Assembly (NCBI GenBank): GCA_918026815.1
Contig: CAKJVC010000196.1
Coordinates: 310,001-374,000, forward strand
From: Chalara sp. BL73
Lineage: Eukaryota > Ascomycota > Leotiomycetes > Helotiales
Direction of reading: 5' to 3'
DNA length: 64,000 nucleotides
This document shows, piece after piece, positions 23,870 through 35,900 of the stretch; position 1 is the first letter of the stretch, and the number at the start of each line of letters is the position of its first letter. The notes beneath the pieces were generated by a model that did no database searches, had not been told where the DNA came from, and saw only the letters and a program-made list of their open reading frames with translations. A program made the translations under genes and the position numbers.

Positions 23870-24238
23870 ACGAATTATTTGGAGCATCGCAAGGCGTTAG
23901 GCAATGGTGGGGATTCACAAGAAGATAATGAGATCTTTTTCTTACATGCCTTGCATCGCGTGATGCAAGCATGGCTTGGTTTTACTACATATTCATGAAT
24001 TCACGGAACGGTCGGTCGAGATGCATACTCAAAACGGACAAAAAGGGCGAGGGTTCACATCATCTCGATGATGTTTTTAGTATTTGGTGAGGCGCATTGC
24101 AAGTCCACATCTTCAGATGGGATGATGGACACATACATGGACGGCGTTGGGATACCTATTTTGTGGTGCATTGCATGGCGGAGATAGCATGGCGAGATGA
24201 ACATGAGGTAGAAGAGAGATAAAATATAATACTATTAT

Positions 24239-24278
24239 CTACCTACCTACCTACCTACCTACCTACCTACCTACCTAC
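24239..24278. repeat. CTAC microsatellite, ten units
   Basis: Ten perfect CTAC tetranucleotides in tandem, about 370 bp past the end of the open frame at 23869. Confidence 0.95.
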
Positions 24279-27200
24279 TCCAGCTTTGGTTTTTCTTTCT
24301 CTATCCCCCAACTGTGAATTTGGGTCCTTGTCGAATGCAGCGCGTGACTTGAACTCCGTCCACCTTCTCATCGAATTCCTAACTCCGTGCACTGGTGCAT
24401 CGTTTCCAAGGATCGCCTCCCAAGTCGGCTAAACATTAACCTATCACTGCCACATTCCTCTCAGCATAATGACATAACGCCATATCTACGCCCTACATGC
24501 CATACCCCCAACCACGCAACGTTCTAGGAATTTACTGTTCTCCACACCGCATGAACAAGCCATCTTGGACAACCAATCCCCATCCGCCCGCATAAACAAT
24601 CTGTACGCGTTGTCCATTACCCCGCAGATTTCATTTCACCTCTGACAACCCAAAAAAAAAGTGCTAATAACTGTACAGTAAAGTGCTTTTGCTTTTTTTT
24701 TACTTTTTTACCTTATGCGCTAGCCTCCCTAGCACAACATGGGGTTTCCCAAGGCCCCCCCCCCCCCGGCTTCTTCGGTACTCACGGCTTTCCCTCCCTT
24801 CTTTCCCCTCTTCTTAGCACCAACCAGCCAACCAAAGAAAAAAAAAGGAATAAAAAGGGGGCCTTCTCCTCCCATGATATAGCGCATTCTTTCGAAACAT
24901 GTTGCGCCATTTCGTAAAGAGTATATCTTTCATGCTCTCTCTCTCCCTCTCCCTCTCCCTCTATTTTTTAGGGGCTTTTCACGTGCGCGTGTTGCAGAGT
25001 AAGGCAGGCAGAGTCATGCACTTTCTTTCTTTTTTTGGCCTCGGCCGTAACCAATTTTTTTTTTTTTTACTTAAGGGAAACTCTTATGGAATGCGTCTGT
25101 GTGCGGAGGAATGCAGATGATGTAATTTTTACAGGTTATGTCTCTTTTCTTCTCTCTCTTCCCTACAAGACATTTTTTTTTGGGGGATGCGGATCTTGAC
25201 CGCCGAGAATCCACGCCCCCCCTTGCCTGCTGTAGCAAAACAGAGCAGTTTGTGCTTTGTTTTGTTATAACGGCGTTGATGCTGCGTGGTACTTTTTTGC
25301 TTGTATGCTTGTCTCTTCGCTTACTGTGGGGTTAAAGGGGGCTTTTGTGAATGGGGAATTAGGAGGCTACGGAGATAAAAGGGCGCGCTTGCTTGGGTTT
25401 TCGTTCGTCTTGTTTTACTTGGTTCTTGCGTGTATGGTATGTGCGTGTGTTGGTTCATTTTTTTTAGGCATGGTTTAAATTCCCGACATTGTGGTAGGTG
25501 TCAGCAGTTGCTTATGACGGGCGGGTGTGTTTGTTGGGTGTTCGAGAGGGGGGATGAGGGCGATCTTATTGGGGTGGGTTTGAGGCCCTGGTGGGAAGCT
25601 TGTTTCTTACCCGACCTGATGGGTAGGATTGGTGAGCCGGACGCCTCCTTTGGAGACTTTTTGTGCACGGCCTGATTAGTGAGCGAGCTGAACTGATGTG
25701 TTGGAAGGATCATGCCCATATTTACGTGAAGAAAGGATAGATGTTCCTTGGCGGGTAAGTGACCGCAAAGTAGTTAAAAGTACCATCCTGGATAATCAGG
25801 TTGCCATTTTGGAGGTTGGGATTAGCAGCTTGAATGCCCATCTACAATTTGGGATAGCTAATTATACAAATCTGATATCTTATCATATTAAGAGGCCATT
25901 CCAACTGCTTTTACAATGCAAGAGTGGGAGCATAAGTACATGAATATTTATTGAGTTACCTCGAGCCCCTCGTTTAATCTTACGAGTTCAGCAGCTTTGG
26001 AAAAGTCTTGAGTTTCCCAATCCGGCTAACATATCCTTCGCATACCGCCTCATCTCCGAGCGCCTGCTTAAAGACCACAATGCACACGCCTTTTGCGCTT
26101 TGTTGGAGTTCTTTGTTTTTTGTTGCACATCGCAGTTTTGAAGCTGCGCCGCTGGAGGATGCTGTATGTCTGATGTTTCTGAGCGGGTCGAGGAAGTGGC
26201 TTCGAGTGCCCAGATGCCCTTCAGCCTCTGTCTGAGCTATGTTAGAGCCATGAAAGCCTCAGCGAGCCGCATCCTCTTGGTATCACTTACTGGTCTTGCC
26301 CTTTGATCGATGACGAGCATGCTCATTCATTTTATGTCGTTTACGGGTTCATTTCTTTACGGTCGTTTAGGTGATATCCGAGCAATCAATCTCCTCAGTC
26401 ATGGAACAATAAGTGCAAGTTTAAGCAACAGTGTGACGACATTACAGATCTAGAGCCGATGGTCGAGGAAATCCTCCGCCAGATATAAATTTCTCTTTGT
26501 TTATGATACGATTATGATATTGCATCACCTAATCGCCTGAACTTGCTTGACCGTTGTCTTTGTCTTGAAGACAAAGAATGAGCCTGTCCCTTCACAGCCA
26601 GGTTCGAGAACGCCTCCATTGGATACCATTCAGACCGCACATTCGTCAGTGCCAACGGCGCGAGCTCGACGAATGAGCTGTCGAACAATGAAGCGCTGAA
26701 TGAGTCGGACCTGGAAGTATATACTTCGGCGAACTCGGCGCATAAATTGGAGAACAAAAAACGATTGCAGGATTCGGGCCGCGAGATATCCAATTGTGCG
26801 AGCTCAACACATTGACCAAGAACAAAGTAGGCAGTTCGGAACTGGAGGTTTCTAGTTGCCTGACGCCGAGATGGCTCGTGCATACTATATTGCAGGAGCG
26901 GTTAGGCGGCCTGCGGCAACCTGGTGAGATTCGTGGACTCTGGCAACGTAGCAGAACAGGCAGACATTGATATATATGAGGGCGAGTTATTCTAGTCTTT
27001 CTTGAACGACCGCTGCTTTTGTTTTGCTGGTGTGGTGGTATTCAACATCCCTTGTGACGAATATGGATGCCTTGATTATCTCTATTACCTAGGCATCTCA
27101 TTCTGAGTCAAATGCATAATGCAAATGCGATGGAAGAATTTCTGCCTAGGTGTCAGTCTCGACTAGATTATGCCTCAGGTTCAAGCGGTACGACGATCAA

Positions 27201-27860
27201 ATGGCATATCTGGTCAAATCCTGCAATATGTTGTTCCATAGAATCGGAAGCATAGGACCACTGTCTCGATGCATAAATATTTATTATATAAGTAAGAGTA
27301 TTATTCTCCCTTGTATTAAAGCACTTCATATAGAATAGTGACTCCGGGCCAAGATTTGTGATGGTTAAGGCCTTTCCTTTTTTCATGAGAGAAGTCTTTA
27401 GAATGCAATAAAACAGTAGCCTTATGCTCCAAACTACATTACGCTACTTCAGAACGTTTATTTCCACTACACGCATGTTTCAGATATTTCCACCACAATG
27501 ATGGCATGATCATTCTTCTATGCAGTATCACCACAAATATGAATCAGGACAGCAGATGCAAGTGAAGCGGCTCCTCAAACGCTTCTGCGCCTTGTTGACC
27601 ACCACCACCGCCTCTCAATACAAGAACAGAGCATAGCTTCCAAGAGCAAAAGATAAGAAAACCACGGCGGCAACCCGCCTTCCCTCTCCCCCCCTCCCCT
27701 TTTCCGCCTCGCTTATTTCCAACCCACCACCAAAACCCACGCAACAAACGGCGGCAGCCCCTCGTCAGAAACACCCAAAACCCAAAACAAAAGCTATCAA
27801 ACCGGCAAAACGATTAAACCTGATATTGACTTAAAAGTTTAGGTTTTTTTTTTTTTTAAA

Positions 27861-27872
27861 AAAAGAAAAAAT
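27861..27872 (-). terminator. Pol III T-run terminator of tRNA-Val
   Basis: On the minus strand the tRNA is followed by AA and then six T, C and further T residues, the usual Pol III stop. Confidence 0.8.
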
Positions 27873-27946
27873 TGACCAGATTGGGGTTCGATCCCAAGAC
27901 CTTCTGCGTGTTAAGCAGACGTGATAACCAACTACACCATCCGGCC
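27873..27946 (-). tRNA. tRNA-Val (anticodon AAC)
   Basis: Read on the minus strand, the 74 nt fold as a cloverleaf. The acceptor is GGCCGGA with TCTGGTC (two G-U pairs) and discriminator A. The D arm is GTGTAGTTGGTTATCAC. The anticodon stem is TCTGC/GCAGA around the loop TTAACAC, giving AAC for Val codon GUU. The T stem is TTGGG/CCCAA with loop ATCGAAC. There is no intron and no encoded CCA. A run of T (Pol III terminator) begins two bases past the 3' end. Confidence 0.93.
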
Positions 27947-28361
27947 ACGTTTCTTGATGGATGGGATGTTGCATAGGTTGGTAAATATTTGCGTATTGGA
28001 GGGGGGGGTTTATGGTCCCCCCCCGCTTTTGCGGTGTAAGCGAGGGTTTAAGGGGAAGGGTGGGGTGGTGGCTGAGAGGTTATGGTGTGGGTGGGAGGAT
28101 GGTTGTGATGTGAGTAGCGTGGCTTTGTTCAGTTTCTAAGGAAAAGATGAGGAATGGGTTCTATGTAGTGGTGGGTGGGATTTGCGGTTGAATATGGGTT
28201 AAATCTATATGAATATCGGGAGAGAAGGGGGAAGAACTTGTAAGTAGGCTTTTGGACATCAAGGGATGTGCAATTGTGTATATTCGTAGCTCGTTAACTT
28301 GTTTGCTTTTTGCTTTGCCTAGGTGTTGATGTCCCTTTCATAGAAATATCTTGAAGACACG
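27947..28361. other. Intergenic, tRNA upstream side and epimerase 3' region
   Basis: About 415 bp with G-rich runs (for example near 28000 and 28060). No gene is visible. Confidence 0.6.
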
Positions 28362-29735
28362 TTACTTAGTCCCGAACTCCCAGGATCCTTCCCAGCGATA
28401 CTTCTGACCAGGACCAAAGATCTGCTTGTCAAGTCTCTTCCACTCGGGACTGCATTCACATTAGCCCCCTATTCTGCTCACCCAGTTACGGAAGGGATTA
28501 CTCACTGATTAATCCCATCAATCCAGTCATGCGCCTCGATAGCCACACACCCGCTACTCTTTACATTACCGTCGCCACCCGCCCGTCCTTGCGCGCTCTT
28601 GACCTTGATACCCCCGTCCATCCAGTAACAGCTATAAACCACGATTCCCGCCTGATTCGTCCTGAAGCTCGCGCTGATCCCGCTCCACTCACTCTTCAGT
28701 TTCGCCACTACGCTCTTCTTGCTGGGGACATTATCGAGCAACCACTCTCCGTTATAGCCCGTGCAGGCCCCCCCACAGTGGCCCTGGAAATCGGGGCGCC
28801 CAGTTGCGAACCCGAGTTGGTGCGGTGCAGACCAGAAGTCGTCGGATGAGTCCACAGGGATGGTAATTATTTCGCCAGTGGGAAGGGCACCTGCGTCGGC
28901 GGCGAGGTTACGCTTGGAGTAGGGCAGGTGTAGGGTATGGTTCCAGATCAGGTCAGTGGAAGGGTTGGCGAAGGCATCGAGGTTGAAGTAGGGATGTTGG
29001 GTTACCATGATGGGTGTTCGGACATCTGGTGAAACGGCGTTGATCTCGATGTTCCATGTGTTCTTCGTCAACGTGTAGGTGACGTTTGCCTCAACACGGC
29101 CAGGCACTACGATTTTCCAAATCAGCTCTCCGCTACAATACCTCCTTTCTTCTGAACATTCATTCACTTACTACCAGTTGAGTTCGCGGGATCATAGATC
29201 GAAAATGTAATAGAATCGGACGAAACCGCAGTCAAGTTCCAGAAACGGTATGACCAGTTGTTTGGTCCGCTGTGCAGAGTGTTATTCCCATCATTCTGTG
29301 GGGTGTGATAGGTCACGCCATCCAAAGTGAAGGTCCCGTGGCCGATGCGGTTTGCGTAGCGTCCCGGGATCGCGGCATAGACGGGGTGATTTGGATCGAC
29401 GGCTATGTAGCATTATGTCAGCGAGTGGATTGAAGTAACCGGGACATAAGGGCTTACGATAGTATGATGCATTGTCGTAGCCAAGAATCACGTCTCTTTC
29501 CACGCCATTCTTATCTTTCACAAAGAGGTTGGTGAGGGTAGCGGCGTAAGGAATAAACTGTGTAGGAAATCAGCGAATTTCTGTTTTCCACGAATAGATT
29601 AAAATAAAATGTCCTTACCTGTGCTCTAATACCCGGTGCGGTCAAAGTATACTTCCCGTCCGGACCAGGAGGCGGCAAGTCCGCGCACGAAACTACAGCA
29701 GCAATCGCCGCCCAAACAGCTAGCTTAAACTGCAT
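28362..29735 (-). CDS. Secreted aldose 1-epimerase (galactose mutarotase family)
   Basis: Five exons, 29735-29619, 29557-29458, 29402-29172, 29106-28506 and 28449-28362, with introns of 55-65 nt and consistent phases, give 378 residues. The N-terminus MQFKLAVWAAIAAVVSCAD is a signal peptide, so the enzyme should be secreted. Family motifs are visible in order: FIPYAATLTNLFV, PGRYANRIGHGTF, NTLHSGPNNW (first catalytic-region His), TQHPYFNLDAF (the His of the HPYFNL motif) and GCVAIEAHDWIDG (the Glu expected to act as base). It would interconvert alpha and beta anomers of aldoses such as galactose or xylose outside the cell. Potential N-glycosylation sites (NNT, NWS, NST) agree with secretion. 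Confidence 0.9.
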
Positions 29736-30626
29736 CTTTCAATTCCAGAGTCAATCCTCAAATATACCTCTTGAGCAGATCCTTTCACGAAATCAAACAC
29801 GCGGGGTCCATCAGCATCTTAAATGCTGAGCCAACGTCAGCACAGGTGTCCAAACATGTCAGGTACCGGTACAACGGTTCGATGACCGCCAGCTTTACCC
29901 GACAGGTGCCTGGGCGGGAGAAACATTCATCCTCCATAAGCAGAGCGTTAATCTCCCCTGAACGTAGCATCCGAGGGGCATCTCATTTGAGGAACATATC
30001 CGGACAGGATTAATCTGGGGAAAACGGTGTCACGGGGTGGTGTGAGGTGACAAGATGGGGTCCCATCTGCATGAGTCTTGGTTGTCGGTGTCGCCGGATG
30101 AGAGGTACTTGTACAATTTTGTTGGATGGCGAAAAGCTTGATCTGAGCAGGTATATGCAATTGATAGTGGTATGTAGCGAAACAAAGTTGATCAGAGCAA
30201 TATATATTGATGTTCGAGATGTTGGATGCGGGGTGTAAAGAGAGGGGTACAGGAGTGCCGAACGTTTTTCCGGCACCTAAAGATTTACCCCTGAATAATA
30301 TCCTGGGGTAAATAGCTCAAGCCGAACCACTCGAACTATCACGCTGTTGGATTTCATTATTCTAGCTTATTAAGTGCAACAAGATAAGGGTCGTGATGCT
30401 TGGTTACTGACAGAGTTGCACGCGGGAGCTACTATGTCTTTCGTGTTACGTTATGCCCCAAGTACCTAGTTGTTCAGAGGGGACGAACGGAAGCCTAACC
30501 TTCGCCTCCCCCGAATAAAAAAAAGATCCATTGTATCCTGAAGCTCAAGAGGGGAAGAGCCATGATATGAAAAAGCACTATAAGACTCATTTAAAGAAAC
30601 TAACAATCGCGGTAGGTGATGCTCCC
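29736..30626. other. Intergenic, epimerase promoter
   Basis: About 890 bp that contain the epimerase promoter and the 3' region of the reductase gene. No separate feature is seen. Confidence 0.6.
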
Positions 30627-31769
30627 TCACACACCAAGCTGCTTCTCCAACTCTAAAACCCTTCTCGCCGTATCCCCAAATGTTTCGTCCGTGCTCCTCA
30701 ACTTTAGGTCCAGCTTTTCATTCCAATCATGCACGTCACCAAATAAAGACACCTTGGCTACCTCATCATTTTCCTTTGGCAATCTTCCTTTGAGTTCAGG
30801 AACGGATTTGAAGGAGTTAACTGCAATGGTTGTAGAGTATGGAAGACCGCCAACGAGGAAACGTTTGTTGAATACCTCAGGAGTTGTGAGACTTTTAATA
30901 TGTGCTGTTGCGAGATCACGGACGTCAATCTTCATCCTGTTAGCTCCATTCGCTTTCGATGAAAATGATATGATAGTGGGAAATGAGTGTACTTACATAG
31001 CTAGGGAATGATGTAGGGGGGACAACCTCAAATGTTCCATTAAACAACTCATATAACCTATCCGTTGAATAATTCATCTTCTTCACGCTCTTGATAGGCT
31101 GTATAGGCGGTCCGAAGATGAGGGCTGGTAAGAGGACGGAGACGCTATATGCTGGTTTCTCATCCTCCAGATACTTCCAAATCGCCTTCTCAGCCTCCGC
31201 TTTGGAGACGCAGTAAGAGATATATGGATTCTGCGCCTCAATAGCGTCTTTGATCGCAAGTGGCAGCCATGCGTTGGAATCATAGACACGTTCTCCGACA
31301 TCCTGGCCTGTGGTAACAGCATTGATTGACCCCGTCACCACGATAGCCTTCACACTCTTGCCGTACTTGGTGGCTGACTTGAGAATCTCAAGAGCTCTGA
31401 TATATTGTTAGCCTAGTTCATGATATGATAGGAAACACCGAAAAGAAGAGCTTACGAATCAACGCCCGGTTTCAGGAAATCCCTCTCAAAATCTGTATTC
31501 CGCTCATCATCCAGCAGCGGCGCCGCAGTATGGATCACATAATCCACATCATGCTCCTGGAATACTTCATCCCAGACTCCTGGTTTGGCATAATCGGCGA
31601 CAGGAACAAACTTCAACTTTGAAGCCCATTCTGGGTGCAAATCCAATATCTCCTTGCCTTTGGCGCCGGTGCGCACGGAACCTACGATATCGTGGTCTGA
31701 GGAGATAAGGGCATCAATTATATGTGCGGCAACGAAGCCATTCGCGCCTGTGACGAGTGTTGTTGGCAT
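30627..31769 (-). CDS. NAD(P)-dependent reductase, extended SDR (dihydroflavonol-reductase/GRE2-like)
   Basis: Three exons, 31769-31456, 31396-30997 and 30929-30627, with introns of 59 and 67 nt, give 338 residues. The second intron must end at GATGAAG, since the more typical upstream CAG breaks the frame. The first ATG (31769) is followed at once by the Rossmann motif LVTGANGFVAAHI. The catalytic pair is YCVSKAEAEKA (Tyr-x3-Lys), and PSYIDVRDLATAHI, made by the second splice, matches the VDVRDVA segment of the family. These enzymes reduce ketones and aldehydes, including methylglyoxal and beta-keto compounds; the natural substrate is not readable. A MITE lies 250 bp upstream of the start. 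Confidence 0.88.
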
Positions 31770-31915
31770 CTTAATATTTGCCTTACAGATAGGAAAGAGA
31801 AGCAAGTACAGAGTCCTATAATGCTTCGTGAATAATTACTTTGAGTGGAAAGTGGATAGAAGAAGCTAGCTAAGATCGGAAGGTAAAAAGGGTAGAAGAG
31901 AGAAAGAACTACCCC

Positions 31916-31923
31916 TTTTTATA
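31916..31923 (-). promoter_or_regulatory. Probable TATA box of the SDR reductase gene
   Basis: TATAAAAA on the minus strand, about 147 bp before the start codon at 31769 and about 100 bp from the MITE edge. Confidence 0.55.
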
Positions 31924-32020
31924 ATTGTCATTCTGTAGAATATCTAGGCTTTCGTATTTTCTCTATCCTTCTTGACACCCCATCTTTCGATGCAAAGTCA
32001 TTATTCAGCAAGATCATGCA

Positions 32021-32439
32021 TAACGTACTTTATAAGCAACTTGACCAACCAGTTTTACATACAAAAAAAAGCATGTGCATAGCCGTGCACTTTATTTATT
32101 TGTTAATGAAAAAAGGTACTATTAGCATTATAAAATCTCTATGTTATAAATATTTAATAGTTTAAGTTTTGTAATAAACTGATTAATTCAATAAAAATTT
32201 ATTAATAAAAAACCAATTTACAAGGATTATTTAGTTGGAAAATTTAATATGTTAAAAAGTATAAACAATACAGACTTATAAATCACAGCATCTCTTAGAT
32301 AGAGTTCAAAGAACTAAAACCCAAATTTATAAGCTTTTTATAAACAAATAAACAAATAAACAAATAAACAAATAAACAAAGTGCACCGACATTTTTTGTA
32401 CGTAAAATTGGTTGGTCAAGTTGCTTATAAAGTACGTTA
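32021..32439. mobile_element. MITE of Tc1/mariner type with TA target duplication
   Basis: A 419-bp element flanked by TA on both sides. Perfect terminal inverted repeats of 28 bp (32023-32050 and 32410-32437) start ACGTACTTTATAAGC. The arms continue inward with scattered mismatches to about 32104 and 32367, including GTGCACTTT-ATTTGTT against its complement. The interior is very A+T-rich, has no open frame and carries a tandem AAACAAAT repeat (32342-32380). Lack of a transposase and the TA duplication mark it as non-autonomous. It sits between the SDR promoter and the 3' end of the next gene. Confidence 0.9.
32342..32380. repeat. AAACAAAT tandem repeat inside the MITE
   Basis: Nearly five copies of an 8-bp unit at the inner edge of the right terminal arm. 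Confidence 0.9.
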
Positions 32440-32924
32440 GCGTATCTGGACCATCACCAGTGTTTTCTATGGAAAAACGCCATTTGTAGCACAACCTGGA
32501 AAGCACTACGCACCTTCTAGATCAAGTCGAGATTTTCAACCAAGCACTGGGGTGGAAGCCGGCTCTACAAGGCTGCCTCTCTAAATGCGGAGAAAGATAT
32601 GATGGGGATGCGGGCTTCTAGACGCATTACTGATCCAATGAGATTTGCCCCTAGCATGAATGCTAGATGCCTTTTATTACTTTGATAGCTAGAAAGCCTG
32701 TTCCAGCCGCTTTCCGCAACAGGGCGATTTTTGGTAAATGTATCTAATGCGAGATACGTTTGGTCTCGTCATTATTTTATGACAGCTCATAAACAAATGC
32801 CCAGTCCTGGTGTCCTTCCCCCCGGCTCGAAAATGCCCATGTTCTCGCCGCGCCATAATACTCCCTTATATGATAACTAAGCAGCCAGGAAAATGCAACG
32901 AGTCCATAAAATAAATGTAGCGAA
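32440..32924. other. Intergenic
   Basis: About 485 bp between the MITE and the stop codon of the OB-fold gene. No feature is seen. Confidence 0.6.
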
Positions 32925-35900
32925 CTAAAACGCCTTTCTTCCCTTCCCACCTGACTTTGCTCTATTTGCCCTTACAATTTTGGCAAGACTCTCGGTATCC
33001 AGACTTCGATACCACTCCTTCAAAGCCTTAATGTGGTTCTTCTCTTTAAGATCATACTCGACGGGTGGTCCTCTAACCTCCGGCTCCTCCTCTCCTTCCT
33101 TAAAGACTGCCCAGCTACATGCCTCTTTCTTATCGCTACGCAACACGAACCCTTTATCCCTACTCGCATGAACCACGAAATTCCGTAACAGCACGCCGTC
33201 ACCAGCTTTCACAACCGGTAGTGCTTCTTTGAATGGTCTCGAGATCGTGACTTCTGTCACGCCAGCTGGCGCAGTAGAAGCGTCCGTAATGTGAAATGTG
33301 GTATGGTAGTGTCCTAATCCGCTTGCAGACTGGTGATGCTCGTCAGGAGTAGGCGTTGTCGCAATGGCTAGGATATCCAATGTCTTATTGAGGTGGTATC
33401 GTAGAACTTTAAGACCCGTGTATTCGGCGAGCTCAGTGCGCAGGTTGCGGAATAGGCGCAGTTTCAGGTCCATGGTGGGATCATTGGTGCGTAGGTCATA
33501 GGTGTGCTTTGTGGGGGAATCTAGGGCGGAAAGGGCAAGCTCGACACTGGCGTCGTGACCTTTGGATGATTTCTCATTGTCGAGAATGGGAGAGAGACCC
33601 TCGAATTCTTTATCGGCAGGTTCGGCAGATTTACGAGTGTGAAGTGGCGTTGTTGAGCGGGTGGCCTTTGGTTGGCTAGATATCGTTTTGCCAGTACGTT
33701 GACTTCGCCGAGGATTAACCCGTGCGCTCTCTTCTTGATCGGGAGCCAGATGTATGGAGTCTGCCTTTGCAACTTCCTCTGTCTTTGAGTCAATTACAAC
33801 GGCGGGCTCAGGACTAGTGCCGATTTTGTATCTGTGCCCACTTCTGGTCTCAATTGTTAGTGCATCTCCATCACCTTCATCTTCACGTTCGCCGGGAGAT
33901 GTGCTAGTCTCTGCATTTTTCTGCGGAGTTGATGATTGGTCTATAACAACCTGAAGTTCGGTATTTTGTGGGTCGGATTCAGCTACCGCTACTTCGATTT
34001 GACTCTCGTTATCTGACTCGTCTGGAGCAGTGGTAAAAGATTCTAATACGGCATCTTTCTCTGAAGTTGATTCCTGAGATGCGCTTAGCTTGGTATCTTG
34101 GGTGTCTTCGGGCACCGAAAGTGCTCTATCTTCGTGGACTGGTGTAAAATCTTGTAAGAGCTGTGCAGAAGGAGAAGGTGCGTCAAGGAATTCATAATCT
34201 TCCTCGATAGAAGAAGAGTATGCGAGTGGTAGGTGGGCTGTTTCATCTCTGGTAGGTTGTTGTTCCGTAGAAACTTGCGCAGAATAGTCATGGGTGCCGT
34301 CCAAACCATAAATTTCGCCATCTCTTCCAGGAGAGAACCTGTGCTGTATAAAGTCATCCACAGCTGAAGCTGGATCACCGATCACAAGCTCATTCTCAGC
34401 CTCAGAATCATCTTCACCATCGCTGGTAGGTGCGTGATTTTCCTTATCTTGCTCCGCGTCTTGAAGTGCTGCAACAGGCGAAGGAAGGTCCAGATCCGGG
34501 CTGGTCAAACTTTGAGTAATCGCAGTTTCAACCCCTGGAACATTCGCGCCAATGTTGACATCGGGTATTTCTGGAACTACGACAGGAGCATGTTCTGGTA
34601 GTAGCGATGGTATGTTTTCAAGCGGAGGCCGACTGCCAGATCTCGATCTCAATTCGTGCGGTATAGGAGTGGTGGCCATGGCGTCAGCGAGAACGATTTC
34701 GTCAGCCTCCATAAATGCGGCGGATCCGATTGTTTCTCCTGCAGAATAAATTCGAGCTTCGGTCTGCTCCGATAGCTCGTGGTTGTCATCATCGATGAGA
34801 ACATCCGCTGGCTCAGTCATGTCTATGATAGTGGTTGATTGAATCTTGATCTGTTGCAAGCCATGAGGCTGTTCATGGACGTGAGAATCTAGTATATCAT
34901 TGTCCGCTTCCAGTGGTTCTTCCTCAATGTCCTTGATACCGGCGATTTCTTGTTCTCCATTTTGTGGGATTGAGGTTTCCTCTATTTCCATTAAAGTACC
35001 AGTAGCGGTTTCTACTTTCCCGTGTGAAATTAGAACAGCTCGAACTTTAATATCTGATCAGCTTCAATGAGCCCATGTAATTCAAGAAATGCATACCTTC
35101 GTCTTCCTTAACAATGTTGCTGCCACTTTCGCTCCCATCACCCTCTGCCTGAGCATCCTCCTCGATTTCCTCGTCGCTTTCACTCTCTTCCTCTTTTTGT
35201 TGCTCTTCCTCGTCACTATAATACATGTTTTCTTGAACAAGGCGAGGAGAAGGGCTCCGAGACGGAGAAGTAAGCCTAGCTGTTTTTACCTCGGCTGTCT
35301 CTTCATCGTCAGACGACAGCAGATCAATAACCTCCGGCCTTCCCTGTGCCAACGGTTGTTGGGGATCTTCCTCTTCGTCATATATCTCCTCATCTTCCAT
35401 ACCCTCATCAGCCTCAAAATCATCAAATTCGCCTCCTTCGGAATAGTAATCCTCTGAGTTCCGCTCCTCCTCCTCTTCGTCTTCCTCATCATCTGAGTTG
35501 TCTCCTTGCTCTCCATAATCAGAGAAGCGTCGGCTATGAGTTGGCTGTTCATTCACATACAGCTCCTCATCCTCTTCGTATTCTCCCTCAGAACCATATT
35601 CGCCTTGATCATATTCTTCGCTAAATTCTTCACCCTCTGCATCTTCATCAACCAAAACATTCTCATTCTCCTTGTCAGATTGATCCTCAAACATGCCATG
35701 CCCTTGATCTTCTTCGTCATACTCCCCTTCTTGCTGTTCGCCATCATCATCAGTTTCCGTCAAATCAAGTGCTGCAGACTGCGCACTATGTGATCGTGAC
35801 ATGACAGTAGATTTTGCGCCTGGATATGCTTCGTAATCTTGAGGTTGCTCCAAAGCTGGTAATTCTGGATAAGGGATATTAGCCACAGGCCGCCATGGCG

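Larger units (their letters stand above)
23870..27872. other. Gene-poor, low-complexity region, 4 kb
   Basis: No gene is supported. The interval holds ten CTAC units (24239-24278), a C13 run near 24755, a CTCTCC pyrimidine tract near 24931-24963, several A9-T12 runs between 24650 and 25180, and a G/T-rich block at about 25250-25680. A minus-strand frame at 26512-26883 is open but not convincing. A long 3' UTR or a non-coding transcript may exist, but nothing in the sequence proves it. Confidence 0.5.

Noticed and set aside
26512..26883. Minus-strand 123-residue open frame
   Set aside because: No motif, weak context and no splice support; open by chance is plausible.
32342..32380. Regular short repeats as a possible CRISPR array
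   Set aside because: An 8-bp tandem without spacers inside a eukaryotic transposon-derived element.
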